Shown here in pieces: positions 6,353 through 12,391 of a stretch of DNA of 45,393 nucleotides. A program made the position numbers and the translations under genes. Source of the DNA: a virus; IMG/VR virus record IMGVR_UViG_3300022752_000123, positions 1 through 45,393 of that record. One strand, given 5' to 3'. Position 1 is the first letter of the stretch. Each line of letters starts with the position of its first letter. The notes beneath the pieces are model-generated. The model saw only the letters and a list, made by a program, of their open reading frames with translations, was not told where the DNA came from and searched no databases.

Positions 6353-7102
6353 TTAAATAACCGAAACTCCTCTTTCTGATACTACTTTACAAGCTAATTC
6401 ATTTGCTTTTTGTATGGCTATTTTTATGTCGTGGGAAGTCATAAAATAGAAAGCCAATGCAGCTAAAAAAGTATCGCCTGCTCCTGATACATCAACTGTT
6501 GTTTTCTTGGTTATTGGAAAATGTTCGTTGTTGTAATATGATCCATCGCCTCCTTTAGTAATAATTATTTTCGTCTCGTAATCTTTGGAAAAACTTGCGT
6601 TTGTTGCAAATTCTGATTCATTCATTTTCACAAAATCAATCTGGTCTAAAATGACTGGCGTTAGCTTTTTCTTTGTGTCTAAAAATATAACAGCGTTTTC
6701 TTTTACTTCTTGGCAAATAAGATAAATATCATTTAAGCTTAAATATCCTTTGTTGTAATCGGATATAATTACGCAGTCGCTAATACTGATAATCTTTTTT
6801 AAATTATCCGAAAACTCTATAGGCTGAACTTTGTCATTCTCATCTATGCGAATGAAATAATGGTTTGACTTTTCGTCTACGTATCGTGTCTTTATTATGT
6901 CCCCCTTTGAAAAATGACCAATGACTGATGCCTTCTTTTCTATTAAGCTAAAAAGATTATTGTATACGTTTGCTGCCATCCCTAAGTTTTCTGTTTTCCT
7001 AATAGGCGTAAAAACAGGAACAGGTGCTTCTGGGCTTAGTCTTGCAACTTCCCCGTACACAAAAACATCTCTACATTTTTCTCCTAATACAAGAAAGTTC
7101 AT
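6353..7102 (-). CDS. PfkB-family sugar kinase, HldE N-terminal (heptose 7-phosphate kinase) type
   Basis: The 249-residue protein resembles the kinase half of HldE/RfaE, which phosphorylates D-glycero-D-manno-heptose 7-phosphate at C1. It has the family's N-terminal signature RLSPEAPVPV (21-30), the substrate-binding GMAANV (41-46), the NESE motif (161-164) and the catalytic/anion-hole motif DVSGAGDTF (204-212), where Asp210 would be the base. It is shorter than the usual kinase domain of about 315 residues but no catalytic motif is missing. In most bacteria this domain is fused to the nucleotidyltransferase; here that half is a separate gene at 8683-9084. A related PfkB substrate cannot be excluded. 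Confidence 0.8.
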   Translation of the reverse strand: MNFLVLGEKCRDVFVYGEVARLSPEAPVPVFTPIRKTENLGMAANVYNNLFSLIEKKASVIGHFSKGDIIKTRYVDEKSNHYFIRIDENDKVQPIEFSDNLKKIISISDCVIISDYNKGYLSLNDIYLICQEVKENAVIFLDTKKKLTPVILDQIDFVKMNESEFATNASFSKDYETKIIITKGGDGSYYNNEHFPITKKTTVDVSGAGDTFLAALAFYFMTSHDIKIAIQKANELACKVVSERGVSVI

Positions 7103-7389
7103 ATCTCTTCTATTCTTTTTGTTTTGTCACAAATCATTAAATCATAAGACGGCTTGTGGTTCATAACTATATCGTGAAACTTGCATCCCCAGTTTAATAA
7201 TTGGTTGTATGTTAAATCCGAATAATCCACTCCTGATGATTGACCTCTGGCGGTATAATATGTAATTCTATTCCCCTCTTCATAAAGTTTGTTTATTTTA
7301 TTAATGTTTGCGGGAATAGGTGACGCATCCTCGTATCTTCCCGGAACACTATTGCAAATCGTCCCGTCTATGTCTACGTATATGTTCAC
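7099..7389 (-). CDS. HAD-superfamily phosphatase, small
   Basis: This encodes 96 residues. Motif I DIDGT (6-10) carries the nucleophile Asp6 and acid/base Asp8; motif II TAR (46-48) supplies the Thr. A C-terminal SYDLMICDKT supplies the acidic motif. The pattern PIPANINKINKLYEEGNRI is that of short HAD proteins found in capsule and LPS sugar loci. Next to an HldE-like kinase it could replace GmhB, which removes the C7 phosphate from heptose 1,7-bisphosphate. That substrate is inferred from context only. It overlaps the kinase start by four bases (ATGA), so the two are translationally coupled. Confidence 0.7.
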   Translation of the reverse strand: MNIYVDIDGTICNSVPGRYEDASPIPANINKINKLYEEGNRITYYTARGQSSGVDYSDLTYNQLLNWGCKFHDIVMNHKPSYDLMICDKTKRIEEI

Positions 7390-7552
7390 TATTTAATTTT
7401 TTTACAAGTAATTCCGCAATCCTTATAGCCTCATCACAAATCTCATCTGGCGAATTATTATCTGTTGCCGTTGCAAGTAGCATTGGTAAGACCTGAATCG
7501 CTATATGATCCCTGACGCTAAGATCCTTTGCTTTATTTAATCTCCTTTCCAT
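7349..7552 (-). CDS. Small phage protein of unknown function, 67 aa
   Basis: The sequence LSVRDHIAIQVLPMLLATA followed by SPDEICDEAIRIAELLVKKL is the pattern of a short all-helical protein common in phage early regions: an L-T-x-R-D start and a C-terminal helix with A-x-x-I-A. It overlaps the cupin gene end by 16 bases and the HAD gene start by 41 bases in another frame, so this stretch is unusually compact. Role unknown. Confidence 0.55.
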   Translation of the reverse strand: MERRLNKAKDLSVRDHIAIQVLPMLLATATDNNSPDEICDEAIRIAELLVKKLNSEHIRRHRRDDLQ

Positions 7553-7902
7553 ACTCTATAAGAATCTGAGTCAAAGTGTTGTGTTGATATTTCAAATATT
7601 TCCCCATCTTTATGAGCATATAGCTGATGCGGCATACCAACTGGTATTGTAACCACGTCTCCTATGTTAAGCTCTTGCGTATGCCGACTTCCTTCTTCTG
7701 TGTCTATCCACGAAAATCTAAAACTGCCTTTGTTTACATACCACGTTTCTTGTTTGATAATGTGGTAGTGCAAAGAGAATTTACACCCTGCCTTAAAAAC
7801 AAGAATTTTTCCGCAATACTTTTCGTTGTTTACGATTTCTAATTCGTATCCCCAACCTTTTGGTATTTTACAACATTCTGTACAAATTGGCTTTTTACTC
7901 AT
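7537..7902 (-). CDS. Cupin-fold protein, sugar isomerase/epimerase-like
   Basis: The 121-residue single cupin domain has a metal-site pattern: HYH (45-47), Glu52 (KQETWYV) and His92 in IPVGMPHQL. This matches small cupins related to the C-terminal domain of type II mannose-6-phosphate isomerases. I start it at the ATG at 7902, ten bases after the upstream gene ends. A start at 7962 would add 20 basic residues that overlap that gene. Five Cys lie in the first 40 residues (CTECC), unusual for this family. In this operon it may act on an activated sugar or sugar phosphate; the substrate is not visible in the sequence. Confidence 0.65.
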   Translation of the reverse strand: MSKKPICTECCKIPKGWGYELEIVNNEKYCGKILVFKAGCKFSLHYHIIKQETWYVNKGSFRFSWIDTEEGSRHTQELNIGDVVTIPVGMPHQLYAHKDGEIFEISTQHFDSDSYRVWKGD

Positions 7903-7912
7903 TTTTTTATTT

Positions 7913-8686
7913 TTATCTTCTACAAAACGCTCCACAAGATTTTGCTTCTTTTTTATAAGCATCGTATAAGGACTTTACATCTTCAAACATTTCCGACTCA
8001 CATTCTATGGCTAATTGTTTTAAGCTTTTACCATTACCCATTATTGAGTAAAATTTTTTTCTTTGATCTTGTATCTTTTCTTCAAATTTTCTAACCTCTT
8101 CAAATTCGTTTTTATTTAAGTGATACATTGCCCTATATTCTTTTTCTGTTTTGAAAAAACACATTCTACAGCCACCCCGAAGCATATAAACCGGAAATTC
8201 TGGATGAAGTCCATTTATTTTGAGCAAGTCTTCGCAGTCATCCCTAGTTAAACCATCATCAATTAATGGGTATGTGTACTTTATATTTGATTTCATTTCC
8301 AGATTACCAGTCCTTCCTTGTTCGTCGTAATTAAATCCAATCAAAAGCTCACACTCTTCTTTGCTTAAAAAATCATCTATTGGTTTTATTTTAAAATAAT
8401 ATGTGCAAAATCTTCTTTGTTGAGATGGCATAAATTTAAGCGCTACAATATAGTCCTCCAAGCTATGGTAGACATCTCCCTTGTGTTTCATATCAGCCCT
8501 AAGTCTTACTAATTCAAAATCTCCCTTATGATATTCTTTTAGTTTTTGCTCTACGTAATTTATTCTTTCGTACATTTCTTCGTGTTCTGCTCCGGTGTCT
8601 ACCCATATAGCGGTTGCGCCTTTTCCGTATAAAAGACACATAGTTGTTGATTCAACCCCTCCGCTAAATGATATATATCTTTTCAT
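7913..8686 (-). CDS. PP-loop ATPase, PAPS-reductase/sulfotransferase-like
   Basis: This encodes 257 residues. The N-terminal SFSGGVESTT (6-15) is the PP-loop (SGGxDS-like, with Glu in place of Asp) that binds ATP pyrophosphate. RRFCTYYFKIKP is the Cys/Lys motif typical of phage PAPS-reductase-like proteins. Later Cys residues (RGGCRMCFF and CGAFCRR) could hold an iron-sulfur cluster or a zinc ion. Members of this superfamily adenylylate a substrate in sulfur or nucleic-acid modification (CysH, DndC and related proteins). No other Dnd genes are seen, so DNA phosphorothioation is not supported. It overlaps the nucleotidyltransferase end by four bases. Activity probably involves activation of a small molecule or of nucleic acid. 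Confidence 0.75.
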   Translation of the reverse strand: MKRYISFSGGVESTTMCLLYGKGATAIWVDTGAEHEEMYERINYVEQKLKEYHKGDFELVRLRADMKHKGDVYHSLEDYIVALKFMPSQQRRFCTYYFKIKPIDDFLSKEECELLIGFNYDEQGRTGNLEMKSNIKYTYPLIDDGLTRDDCEDLLKINGLHPEFPVYMLRGGCRMCFFKTEKEYRAMYHLNKNEFEEVRKFEEKIQDQRKKFYSIMGNGKSLKQLAIECESEMFEDVKSLYDAYKKEAKSCGAFCRR

Positions 8687-9084
8687 CCGTTTTTAATACG
8701 GTTTATAATCTCTGTTGTAGAAAGTAATGACTTTGGAAAAAATACAATTCGTTTAGCATTTTCGGCCCCTATAATAGTCTTATCCTTGTACTCATCGCCA
8801 ATTACCAAAAAGTCTGGCTTTAGTTTCTTTGTTATTGAACGCAAGTCCCAATCTGTTTCAAAGATGTAAACTTTTTTTATGAATGTCAGGGAAGATAGCA
8901 TATCCGCCCTAAAAGTTTCATCGTGGATTGGTCTGTTTGGGCCTTTTGATTTTCTTACTCTATCATCGCTGTCAATTCCAACGTGTACGTTTCCAAGTGA
9001 TGCAGCATAACGAAGTAATTCAAAATGTCCGGGGTGCAATATATCAAAGCATCCGTTTACCCATACAGTTTTTTTGCGTATCAT
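8683..9084 (-). CDS. Nucleotidyltransferase, HldE C-terminal (heptose 1-phosphate) / TagD type
   Basis: The 133-residue enzyme belongs to the cytidylyltransferase-like superfamily. GCFDILHPGHFELL (11-24) contains the HxGH nucleotide-binding site (17-20). The later LSTTEIINRIK holds the STT motif that contacts phosphate. The stretch GIDSDDRVRKSKGPNRPI closely follows the second domain of HldE, which joins heptose 1-phosphate to ADP. Glycerol-3-phosphate cytidylyltransferase (TagD) is the main alternative, but the presence of an HldE-type kinase in the same operon favours the heptose reading. The gene overlaps both neighbours by four bases (ATGA type). Confidence 0.8.
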   Translation of the reverse strand: MIRKKTVWVNGCFDILHPGHFELLRYAASLGNVHVGIDSDDRVRKSKGPNRPIHDETFRADMLSSLTFIKKVYIFETDWDLRSITKKLKPDFLVIGDEYKDKTIIGAENAKRIVFFPKSLLSTTEIINRIKNG

Positions 9085-9260
9085 AAATTGGCGAGTTTGG
9101 GGGTATTTAATTTTGGTATGATTTCTTCTTTTATTGCCGTTGTGACACTTCCGTACTTTTCTACTATTTTTATCTTGTCTTCTTTTTTTATGTAAACAGA
9201 TACAAGCATTACTTTATCGTTTTCACTTAATGGCTTACGTCCTCTTTTCTTTTTTTCCAT
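9081..9260 (-). CDS. Small basic protein, AT-hook/ribbon-helix-helix-like
   Basis: This encodes 59 residues from the ATG at 9260, four bases after the stop of the 28-aa peptide gene; the frame stays open further upstream, but that would overlap the peptide gene. The N-terminus KKKRGRKPLSENDKV has an RGRKP core like an AT-hook. The rest (MLVSVYIKKEDKIKIVEKYG then a helix TTAIKEEII) is the strand-helix-helix layout of small ribbon-helix-helix DNA-binding proteins. It may regulate the early operon. Confidence in DNA binding is moderate. Confidence 0.6.
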   Translation of the reverse strand: MEKKKRGRKPLSENDKVMLVSVYIKKEDKIKIVEKYGSVTTAIKEEIIPKLNTPKLANL

Positions 9261-9264
9261 TGTT

Positions 9265-9351
9265 TTAGTTTTTATCAAAGAATGTATATACAAAAGCTTT
9301 ATAGAATATATAAACGCAGAATAGGATTAATATGATTTGTAGTGTTTTCAT
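9265..9351 (-). CDS. 28-aa hydrophobic single-span membrane peptide
   Basis: This tiny frame begins on an ATGA overlap with the stop codon of the HNH gene and ends four bases before the next start, so it fills the gap exactly. The peptide is one predicted membrane helix (TLQIILILFCVYIFYKAFVY) between a Lys near the start and a DKN end. Position and composition argue for a real coding unit rather than a chance frame. Possible roles include modulation of a host membrane protein, superinfection exclusion or a leader-type function. None is shown by the sequence. Confidence 0.55.
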   Translation of the reverse strand: MKTLQIILILFCVYIFYKAFVYTFFDKN

Positions 9352-9818
9352 AGTGCTATGTCGGGGAAGTGACGACGCTCATCTTCTTCTAATTCGTGAT
9401 AAATTATTTGAAGTCGTTCTTTGATTTCTGGCCAGCATCTCCACTTGGCCACATCTTCCCACGCACTATTATCTAACTTGTAATGATGGTCAGGACAAAG
9501 CTCAATCCAATTTAATTCGTGACAAGCAACACTTGGTGCTACTGTTTTTCTTTTAGCAAGTAAGTGGCATATAGAATGAATGGACAACTCATATACACTT
9601 GTATTGGTTGGCTTTCCACACTCCGTACATATACCACTCATTTCTTTTTGTCTGGCTTTGTACCATTTCTGTAATTCAGTATCGCTTGCGCCTCTTAATT
9701 TTTTTTCTTCTCTTTCTTCTTGTTGTTTTTTCTTAGACTTCTTTGGAATAGAATATTTTTTTGCAGGCTTGGGAAGTCCTGCTTGTCGCTTTAATTCTCT
9801 TATTTGTTCTATGCCCAT
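9348..9818 (-). CDS. HNH/NinG-like zinc-binding nuclease candidate
   Basis: The 156-residue protein has a basic, Lys/Glu-rich N-terminal third (KKSKKKQQEEREEKK) and a C-terminal zinc/HNH-type region. That region has CTEC (64-67), IHSICHLLAKRK (80-91), then ELNWIELCPDHHYKLDN (101-117) with Cys108 and the His pair 111-112. The layout matches phage HNH and NinG-like recombination nucleases, in which the last His pair and Asn belong to the metal site. It is the first gene of the leftward operon, about 40 bases after its predicted transcription start. Likely cleaves DNA in recombination or replication. A non-catalytic structural zinc role cannot be ruled out. Confidence 0.65.
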   Translation of the reverse strand: MGIEQIRELKRQAGLPKPAKKYSIPKKSKKKQQEEREEKKLRGASDTELQKWYKARQKEMSGICTECGKPTNTSVYELSIHSICHLLAKRKTVAPSVACHELNWIELCPDHHYKLDNSAWEDVAKWRCWPEIKERLQIIYHELEEDERRHFPDIAL

Positions 9819-9862
9819 CGAAAGCTAATTTAATAAATTATGTTATCAAAACAAAATCTAAA

Positions 9863-9892
9863 CAAAAATATATATAAAAATTGGACAACCAA
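9863..9892 (-). promoter_or_regulatory. Leftward early promoter
   Basis: On the minus strand TTG (complement of 9890-9892) is followed after exactly 19 bases by TATTTTTG (complement of 9863-9870), the Bacteroidota TTG-N19-TAnnTTTG pattern. It would drive the long leftward operon beginning with the HNH gene, with a leader of about 40 bases. Confidence 0.75.
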
Positions 9893-9909
9893 ATAAATTT
9901 TAAATTTTT

Positions 9910-9939
9910 TTGTAAAATTATTTTAAACCCCTAATTTTG
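9910..9939 (+). promoter_or_regulatory. Rightward promoter giving a nearly leaderless transcript
   Basis: TTG at 9910-9912, then 19 bases, then TAATTTTG at 9932-9939. This is a mirror image in spacing of the leftward promoter 18 bases away. The ATG of the LuxR-type gene is at 9944, about where transcription should start, so the mRNA would be leaderless or almost so. Confidence 0.7.
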
Positions 9940-9943
9940 CGGT

Positions 9944-10162
9944 ATGGAAAACAACGACTACGCGCCACCTATTCCGACATCTGAAGAGATTTCGTGGGTG
10001 AAACTGCTCGCTACTGGCGAGAAAGCCAAAGGGGTAGCCGAAAAGCTTGGGTTAAATAAAAACACCTTTGCCTATAAGCTTCAGCTACTTAGGGCTAAAT
10101 TTAATTGCAAGAATACAACGCAGCTTGTTTCTTATTTTATCACAAACAAATACATTGACTAA
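9944..10162 (+). CDS. LuxR/GerE-type helix-turn-helix regulator
   Basis: The 72-residue protein is a stand-alone LuxR-type DNA-binding domain. EEISWVKLLATGEKAKGVAEKLG (about 14-36) matches the first helices, with the usual G-x-x-x-x-x-IA pattern. LNKNTFAYKLQLLRAKFNCKN (about 37-57) is the recognition helix and linker, followed by a C-terminal helix QLVSYFITN. It has no sensor or receiver domain. It is the first gene from the rightward promoter of the divergent pair, a position suited to a switch protein controlling both directions or later genes. The target sites are unknown. Confidence 0.7.
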   Translation: MENNDYAPPIPTSEEISWVKLLATGEKAKGVAEKLGLNKNTFAYKLQLLRAKFNCKNTTQLVSYFITNKYID

Positions 10163-10323
10163 TGGCAAACGAGAAAATTAACGTGGACAAACTTATTAAG
10201 GAGCTTAATAAGGGAGAACTTCAGGAGCGCGCTAATGTGCTGCAATTTTTAATTAATTGGCTTTCAAAAGAGATAGACGATAAGCAGCAGGCGCTTTCTC
10301 AAATCAAAGACTCTTTTAAATAA
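10162..10323 (+). CDS. Small helical protein, 53 aa
   Basis: I do not recognise this protein. It starts on a TAATG overlap with the LuxR-type gene. It is predicted to be almost entirely helical (VDKLIKELNKGELQERANVL, NWLSKEIDDKQQALSQIKDS), highly charged and amphipathic, so it may form a coiled coil. It ends at a hairpin terminator, so it and the regulator form a two-gene unit. Confidence 0.6.
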   Translation: MANEKINVDKLIKELNKGELQERANVLQFLINWLSKEIDDKQQALSQIKDSFK

Positions 10324-10354
10324 AAAATCCGACCACTATGGGCCGGACTTTTTC
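10322..10354. terminator. Bidirectional hairpin terminator
   Basis: TCCGACC (10328-10334) and GGCCGGA (10341-10347) pair around the loop ACTATG, with A runs before and T runs after. On the minus strand the one imperfect pair is G-U, so it is stronger as the terminator of the leftward gene ending at 10371. On the plus strand it ends the LuxR-type unit. Confidence 0.7.
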
Positions 10355-10370
10355 AATCGAATTAAATCGA

Positions 10371-10631
10371 TTAGGCGTTAGCCAAAGTCTGTACTTGAGC
10401 AACAGTTCTGTCGGTAAAGTACTTCGTAGAGATTTGATTCAATCCCTGTGGAAGAACTTCAATAACTGCGTTGCATTGTACTTGGGCTACACCGCGAGTT
10501 TGCGTTGTGGGGTAAACGTGGATTGGGCTTTGAGCGGCAAACAAGTTTGCTTGTCCGCTAGCAGAAGCGATTTCAGTTGCTCCGCCGGGCGCATCAATTC
10601 CGTAAACCTGCACCAAAAACAAATTAGGCAT
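10371..10631 (-). CDS. Lone leftward gene, small beta-rich protein, possibly structural
   Basis: The 86-residue protein (from the ATG at 10631, MPNLFLVQVYG) is neutral and rich in Ala, Gln, Thr and Val, with alternating hydrophobic strands and a final helix RTVAQVQTLANA. Its codon choice (AAC, TAC, ATC, CAA) resembles that of the major capsid gene rather than the surrounding sugar genes, suggesting high expression. It stands alone on the minus strand between two rightward units, with its own promoter and terminator. I do not recognise the family. A virion decoration protein or an abundant early protein are both plausible. Confidence 0.6.
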   Translation of the reverse strand: MPNLFLVQVYGIDAPGGATEIASASGQANLFAAQSPIHVYPTTQTRGVAQVQCNAVIEVLPQGLNQISTKYFTDRTVAQVQTLANA

Positions 10632-10648
10632 TTTTAAAAAATTTAGCT

Positions 10649-11506
10649 GTGAAGAAAACTCTTCGCAAACGCTGCGAAAATATCGAACCAAAGATAACAA
10701 ATAATCCCCTAAAATGCAAGACGTCATCACCTGCTGGCGATCTCATAAGCTTTTTGGCGGGGATGAAAAAAATGTACGAGGAAACGGGCAGAAAGATTTT
10801 GGTTTATCAAAGACTTAATATGCCGGGCGCGGGAACACACGATAGTATCCATCCGTTTAAAAATGAATTTGATGAGCCTATTTGTATGTCTGAATATATG
10901 TTTGATAATCTTAAGAGGCTCATAACTTCCCAAGACTACATAGAAGATTTTTTAGTATATAAAGGGGAAGAAGTGGATATCGACTTTGACTTAATCAGAC
11001 AAGAAAGATATACGAATCAGCCAAGAGGAAGCCTGAATAGGTGGTTCAACTATGTATTTCCTCAAATGGCGTCAGACCTTTCTAAACCTTATTTAAATGT
11101 AAAGGCAAGAAAGAACGACAAGATAATCATAAACTTTACCCAGCGTTATCGTAACCACTTGATAAACTATTTCTTTTTAAAGAATCATCAAGAAAACATA
11201 GTATTTGCTGGTTTACAAAAAGAGAGGGATTTGTTTTGCAAAACTTGGGACATTGACGTTCCATTACTACAGGTAGATAATTTTTACGAATTAGCCGCTT
11301 GGATTAAAGGGTGTCAATTCTTTCTTGGTAATCAAAGCTTTTGTTTTCAACTTGCAGAAGCTATGAAAGCTCCAAGAATACTGGAGATATTTCCAATGAT
11401 GCCAAATTGTATACCCGTAGGGCCGAATGGATATGATTTTTATCATCAGGGAAGTCTTGACTATTATTTTAGTAAGCTCATAACTTCCCCTAACACACAA
11501 AAATGA
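10649..11506 (+). CDS. GT9-like (heptosyltransferase-fold) glycosyltransferase
   Basis: The 285-residue protein begins SSPAGDLISFLAGMKKMYEE (26-45), the N-terminal binding part of a GT-B fold. Its C-terminal half contains CQFFLGNQSFCFQLAEAM (about 223-241), equivalent to the FIGxDSGxxHxAxA nucleotide-sugar site of heptosyltransferases, although the usual His is not obvious. I use the GTG at 10649 as start because the conserved-looking N-terminus lies before the first Met; this start is uncertain. It probably transfers or recognises a sugar in the phage glycosylation module. Loss of some canonical residues could mean a changed donor or a binding role. Confidence 0.6.
   Translation: MKKTLRKRCENIEPKITNNPLKCKTSSPAGDLISFLAGMKKMYEETGRKILVYQRLNMPGAGTHDSIHPFKNEFDEPICMSEYMFDNLKRLITSQDYIEDFLVYKGEEVDIDFDLIRQERYTNQPRGSLNRWFNYVFPQMASDLSKPYLNVKARKNDKIIINFTQRYRNHLINYFFLKNHQENIVFAGLQKERDLFCKTWDIDVPLLQVDNFYELAAWIKGCQFFLGNQSFCFQLAEAMKAPRILEIFPMMPNCIPVGPNGYDFYHQGSLDYYFSKLITSPNTQK
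10689..10719 (-). promoter_or_regulatory. Leftward promoter for the lone gene at 10631
   Basis: On the minus strand TTG (complement of 10717-10719), 20 bases, then TATCTTTG (complement of 10689-10696). It lies inside the 5' end of the divergent glycosyltransferase gene and would give a leader of about 50 bases, so the two genes could interfere with each other. Confidence 0.6.
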
Positions 11507-11901
11507 ACACAAAAGAATTAATTGAATTTTCAGAATCTTTCTTCGGGGGCGCTATAGAAACAATGAAGAAGAAAAACGCTGATTATACAGGATCTAAAGA
11601 GGATAACCCGTTTGCAAACTTTCAGGCGGTTGAAGCCTTTGGGTTAAAAACAGAAGTTGGATTTTTAACTAGGATGACCGACAAGATGGCTAGAATATCT
11701 TCCTTTGTAAAAAATGGAGAACTTCAAGTAAAAGACGAAAGCGTTCAAGATACGCTTCTTGACCTTGCCAATTATTCAATGCTTTTTGCGGCTTATTTAG
11801 AAAGCCAGCGAAAAGAAAAGCAGAAAAATCTTATAATATCTATTATGAACGAAGACGAAAAAGATGGACTTTATGATACACGAACTACGCAATCCAATTG
11901 A
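11503..11901 (+). CDS. DUF1599/Nmad1-like all-helical protein
   Basis: This encodes 132 residues. FGGAIETMKKKNADYTGS (about 14-31), NPFANF (35-40) and LTRMTDKMARI (about 55-65) followed by VQDTLLDLANYSMLFAAYL (about 81-99) match the family once called DUF1599, predicted to be linked to modified nucleotides (Nmad1) and related in fold to MazG-type pyrophosphohydrolases. The conserved Lys-Asn-x-Asp and the later Asp-x-x-x-D pattern could bind metal. It overlaps the previous gene by four bases (ATGA). Placement near dcm and sugar genes fits a nucleotide or DNA-modification role, but this is inference. Confidence 0.65.
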   Translation: MNTKELIEFSESFFGGAIETMKKKNADYTGSKEDNPFANFQAVEAFGLKTEVGFLTRMTDKMARISSFVKNGELQVKDESVQDTLLDLANYSMLFAAYLESQRKEKQKNLIISIMNEDEKDGLYDTRTTQSN

Positions 11902-12094
11902 TGTTCATACTCCTCTTGGGTATGGAAAGGCTATAGCTTGGATAGATTACGGCGTTGATGTGAATACAGTATGGAAGGTAGTTTTTTACGAGGATGGTTC
12001 TGTGAGGAATTTCTATGATGATGAGGTACGTGTTTATCCTAATAAGATGAATGGCGAAAACATTAAAATACCAACAGAATGGCAGAAGACATAA
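11873..12094 (+). CDS. Small SH3-like beta protein of unknown function
   Basis: This encodes 73 residues from the ATG at 11873 (MIHELRNPIDVHTPLGYGKA); an in-frame ATG at 11864 is the alternative. The layout HELRNPI, then TPLGYGKAIAWIDYG, then WKVVFYEDGSVRNFYDDEVRV is that of a short beta barrel seen repeatedly in Bacteroidota phages. It overlaps both neighbouring genes in other frames. Function unknown. Confidence 0.6.
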   Translation: MIHELRNPIDVHTPLGYGKAIAWIDYGVDVNTVWKVVFYEDGSVRNFYDDEVRVYPNKMNGENIKIPTEWQKT

Positions 12095-12285
12095 CAAAAT
12101 GCCCCGGATACGATTGTCCCTTTAAAGAAAAGTGCTATCGTTTTACCGCAGAACCGAGTGAGTATCAATCTTACTTTTTAGAACCTCCGATTAAAAACGG
12201 AAAGTGTGATATGTACTGGGGGGAAGATGCGGAGTTTATTTGGAACCAATTAAAAGAAATAACCAATGAGAAAAAAGACAGCTAA
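12079..12285 (+). CDS. Small cysteine-rich protein, probable zinc-binding
   Basis: The 68-residue protein has KCPGYDCPFKEKCYRF (about 7-22) and KCDMYWGEDAE further on, four Cys spaced as in small phage zinc or iron-sulfur proteins. The intermediate PSEYQSYFLEPP is characteristic of a family I recall from Bacteroidota phages. Function unknown; nucleic-acid binding or a protein adaptor role is plausible. Confidence 0.6.
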   Translation: MAEDITKCPGYDCPFKEKCYRFTAEPSEYQSYFLEPPIKNGKCDMYWGEDAEFIWNQLKEITNEKKDS

Positions 12286-12391
12286 AAAATTGCGTAAGTT
12301 GGCGCAAATGATTACCACGAATTCCCCAGACACAATGAAAAAAGTCTACAGAAGACTTAAAAAAACTTGGAATGAAACCAAATCTAAGTAA
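12266..12391 (+). CDS. Very basic 41-aa protein
   Basis: The frame overlaps the ends of both neighbours: it starts 20 bases before the upstream stop and ends 20 bases into the fused glycosyltransferase gene. The sequence KKTAKKLRKLAQMI and VYRRLKKTWNETKSK has a charge pattern I recall in other Bacteroidota phages (ending -LYKRLKK-), which supports it as real. It would be helical and strongly positive, so nucleic-acid contact is possible. Confidence 0.5.
   Translation: MRKKTAKKLRKLAQMITTNSPDTMKKVYRRLKKTWNETKSK

Noticed and set aside
7903-7962. Longer start for the cupin at 7962
   Set aside because: It would overlap the PP-loop gene end and add a basic extension not typical of cupins; the ATG at 7902 is 10 bases after that gene.
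7913-8686. DndC-type DNA phosphorothioation
   Set aside because: No DndB, DndD or DndE partners are present; only the PP-loop family can be supported.
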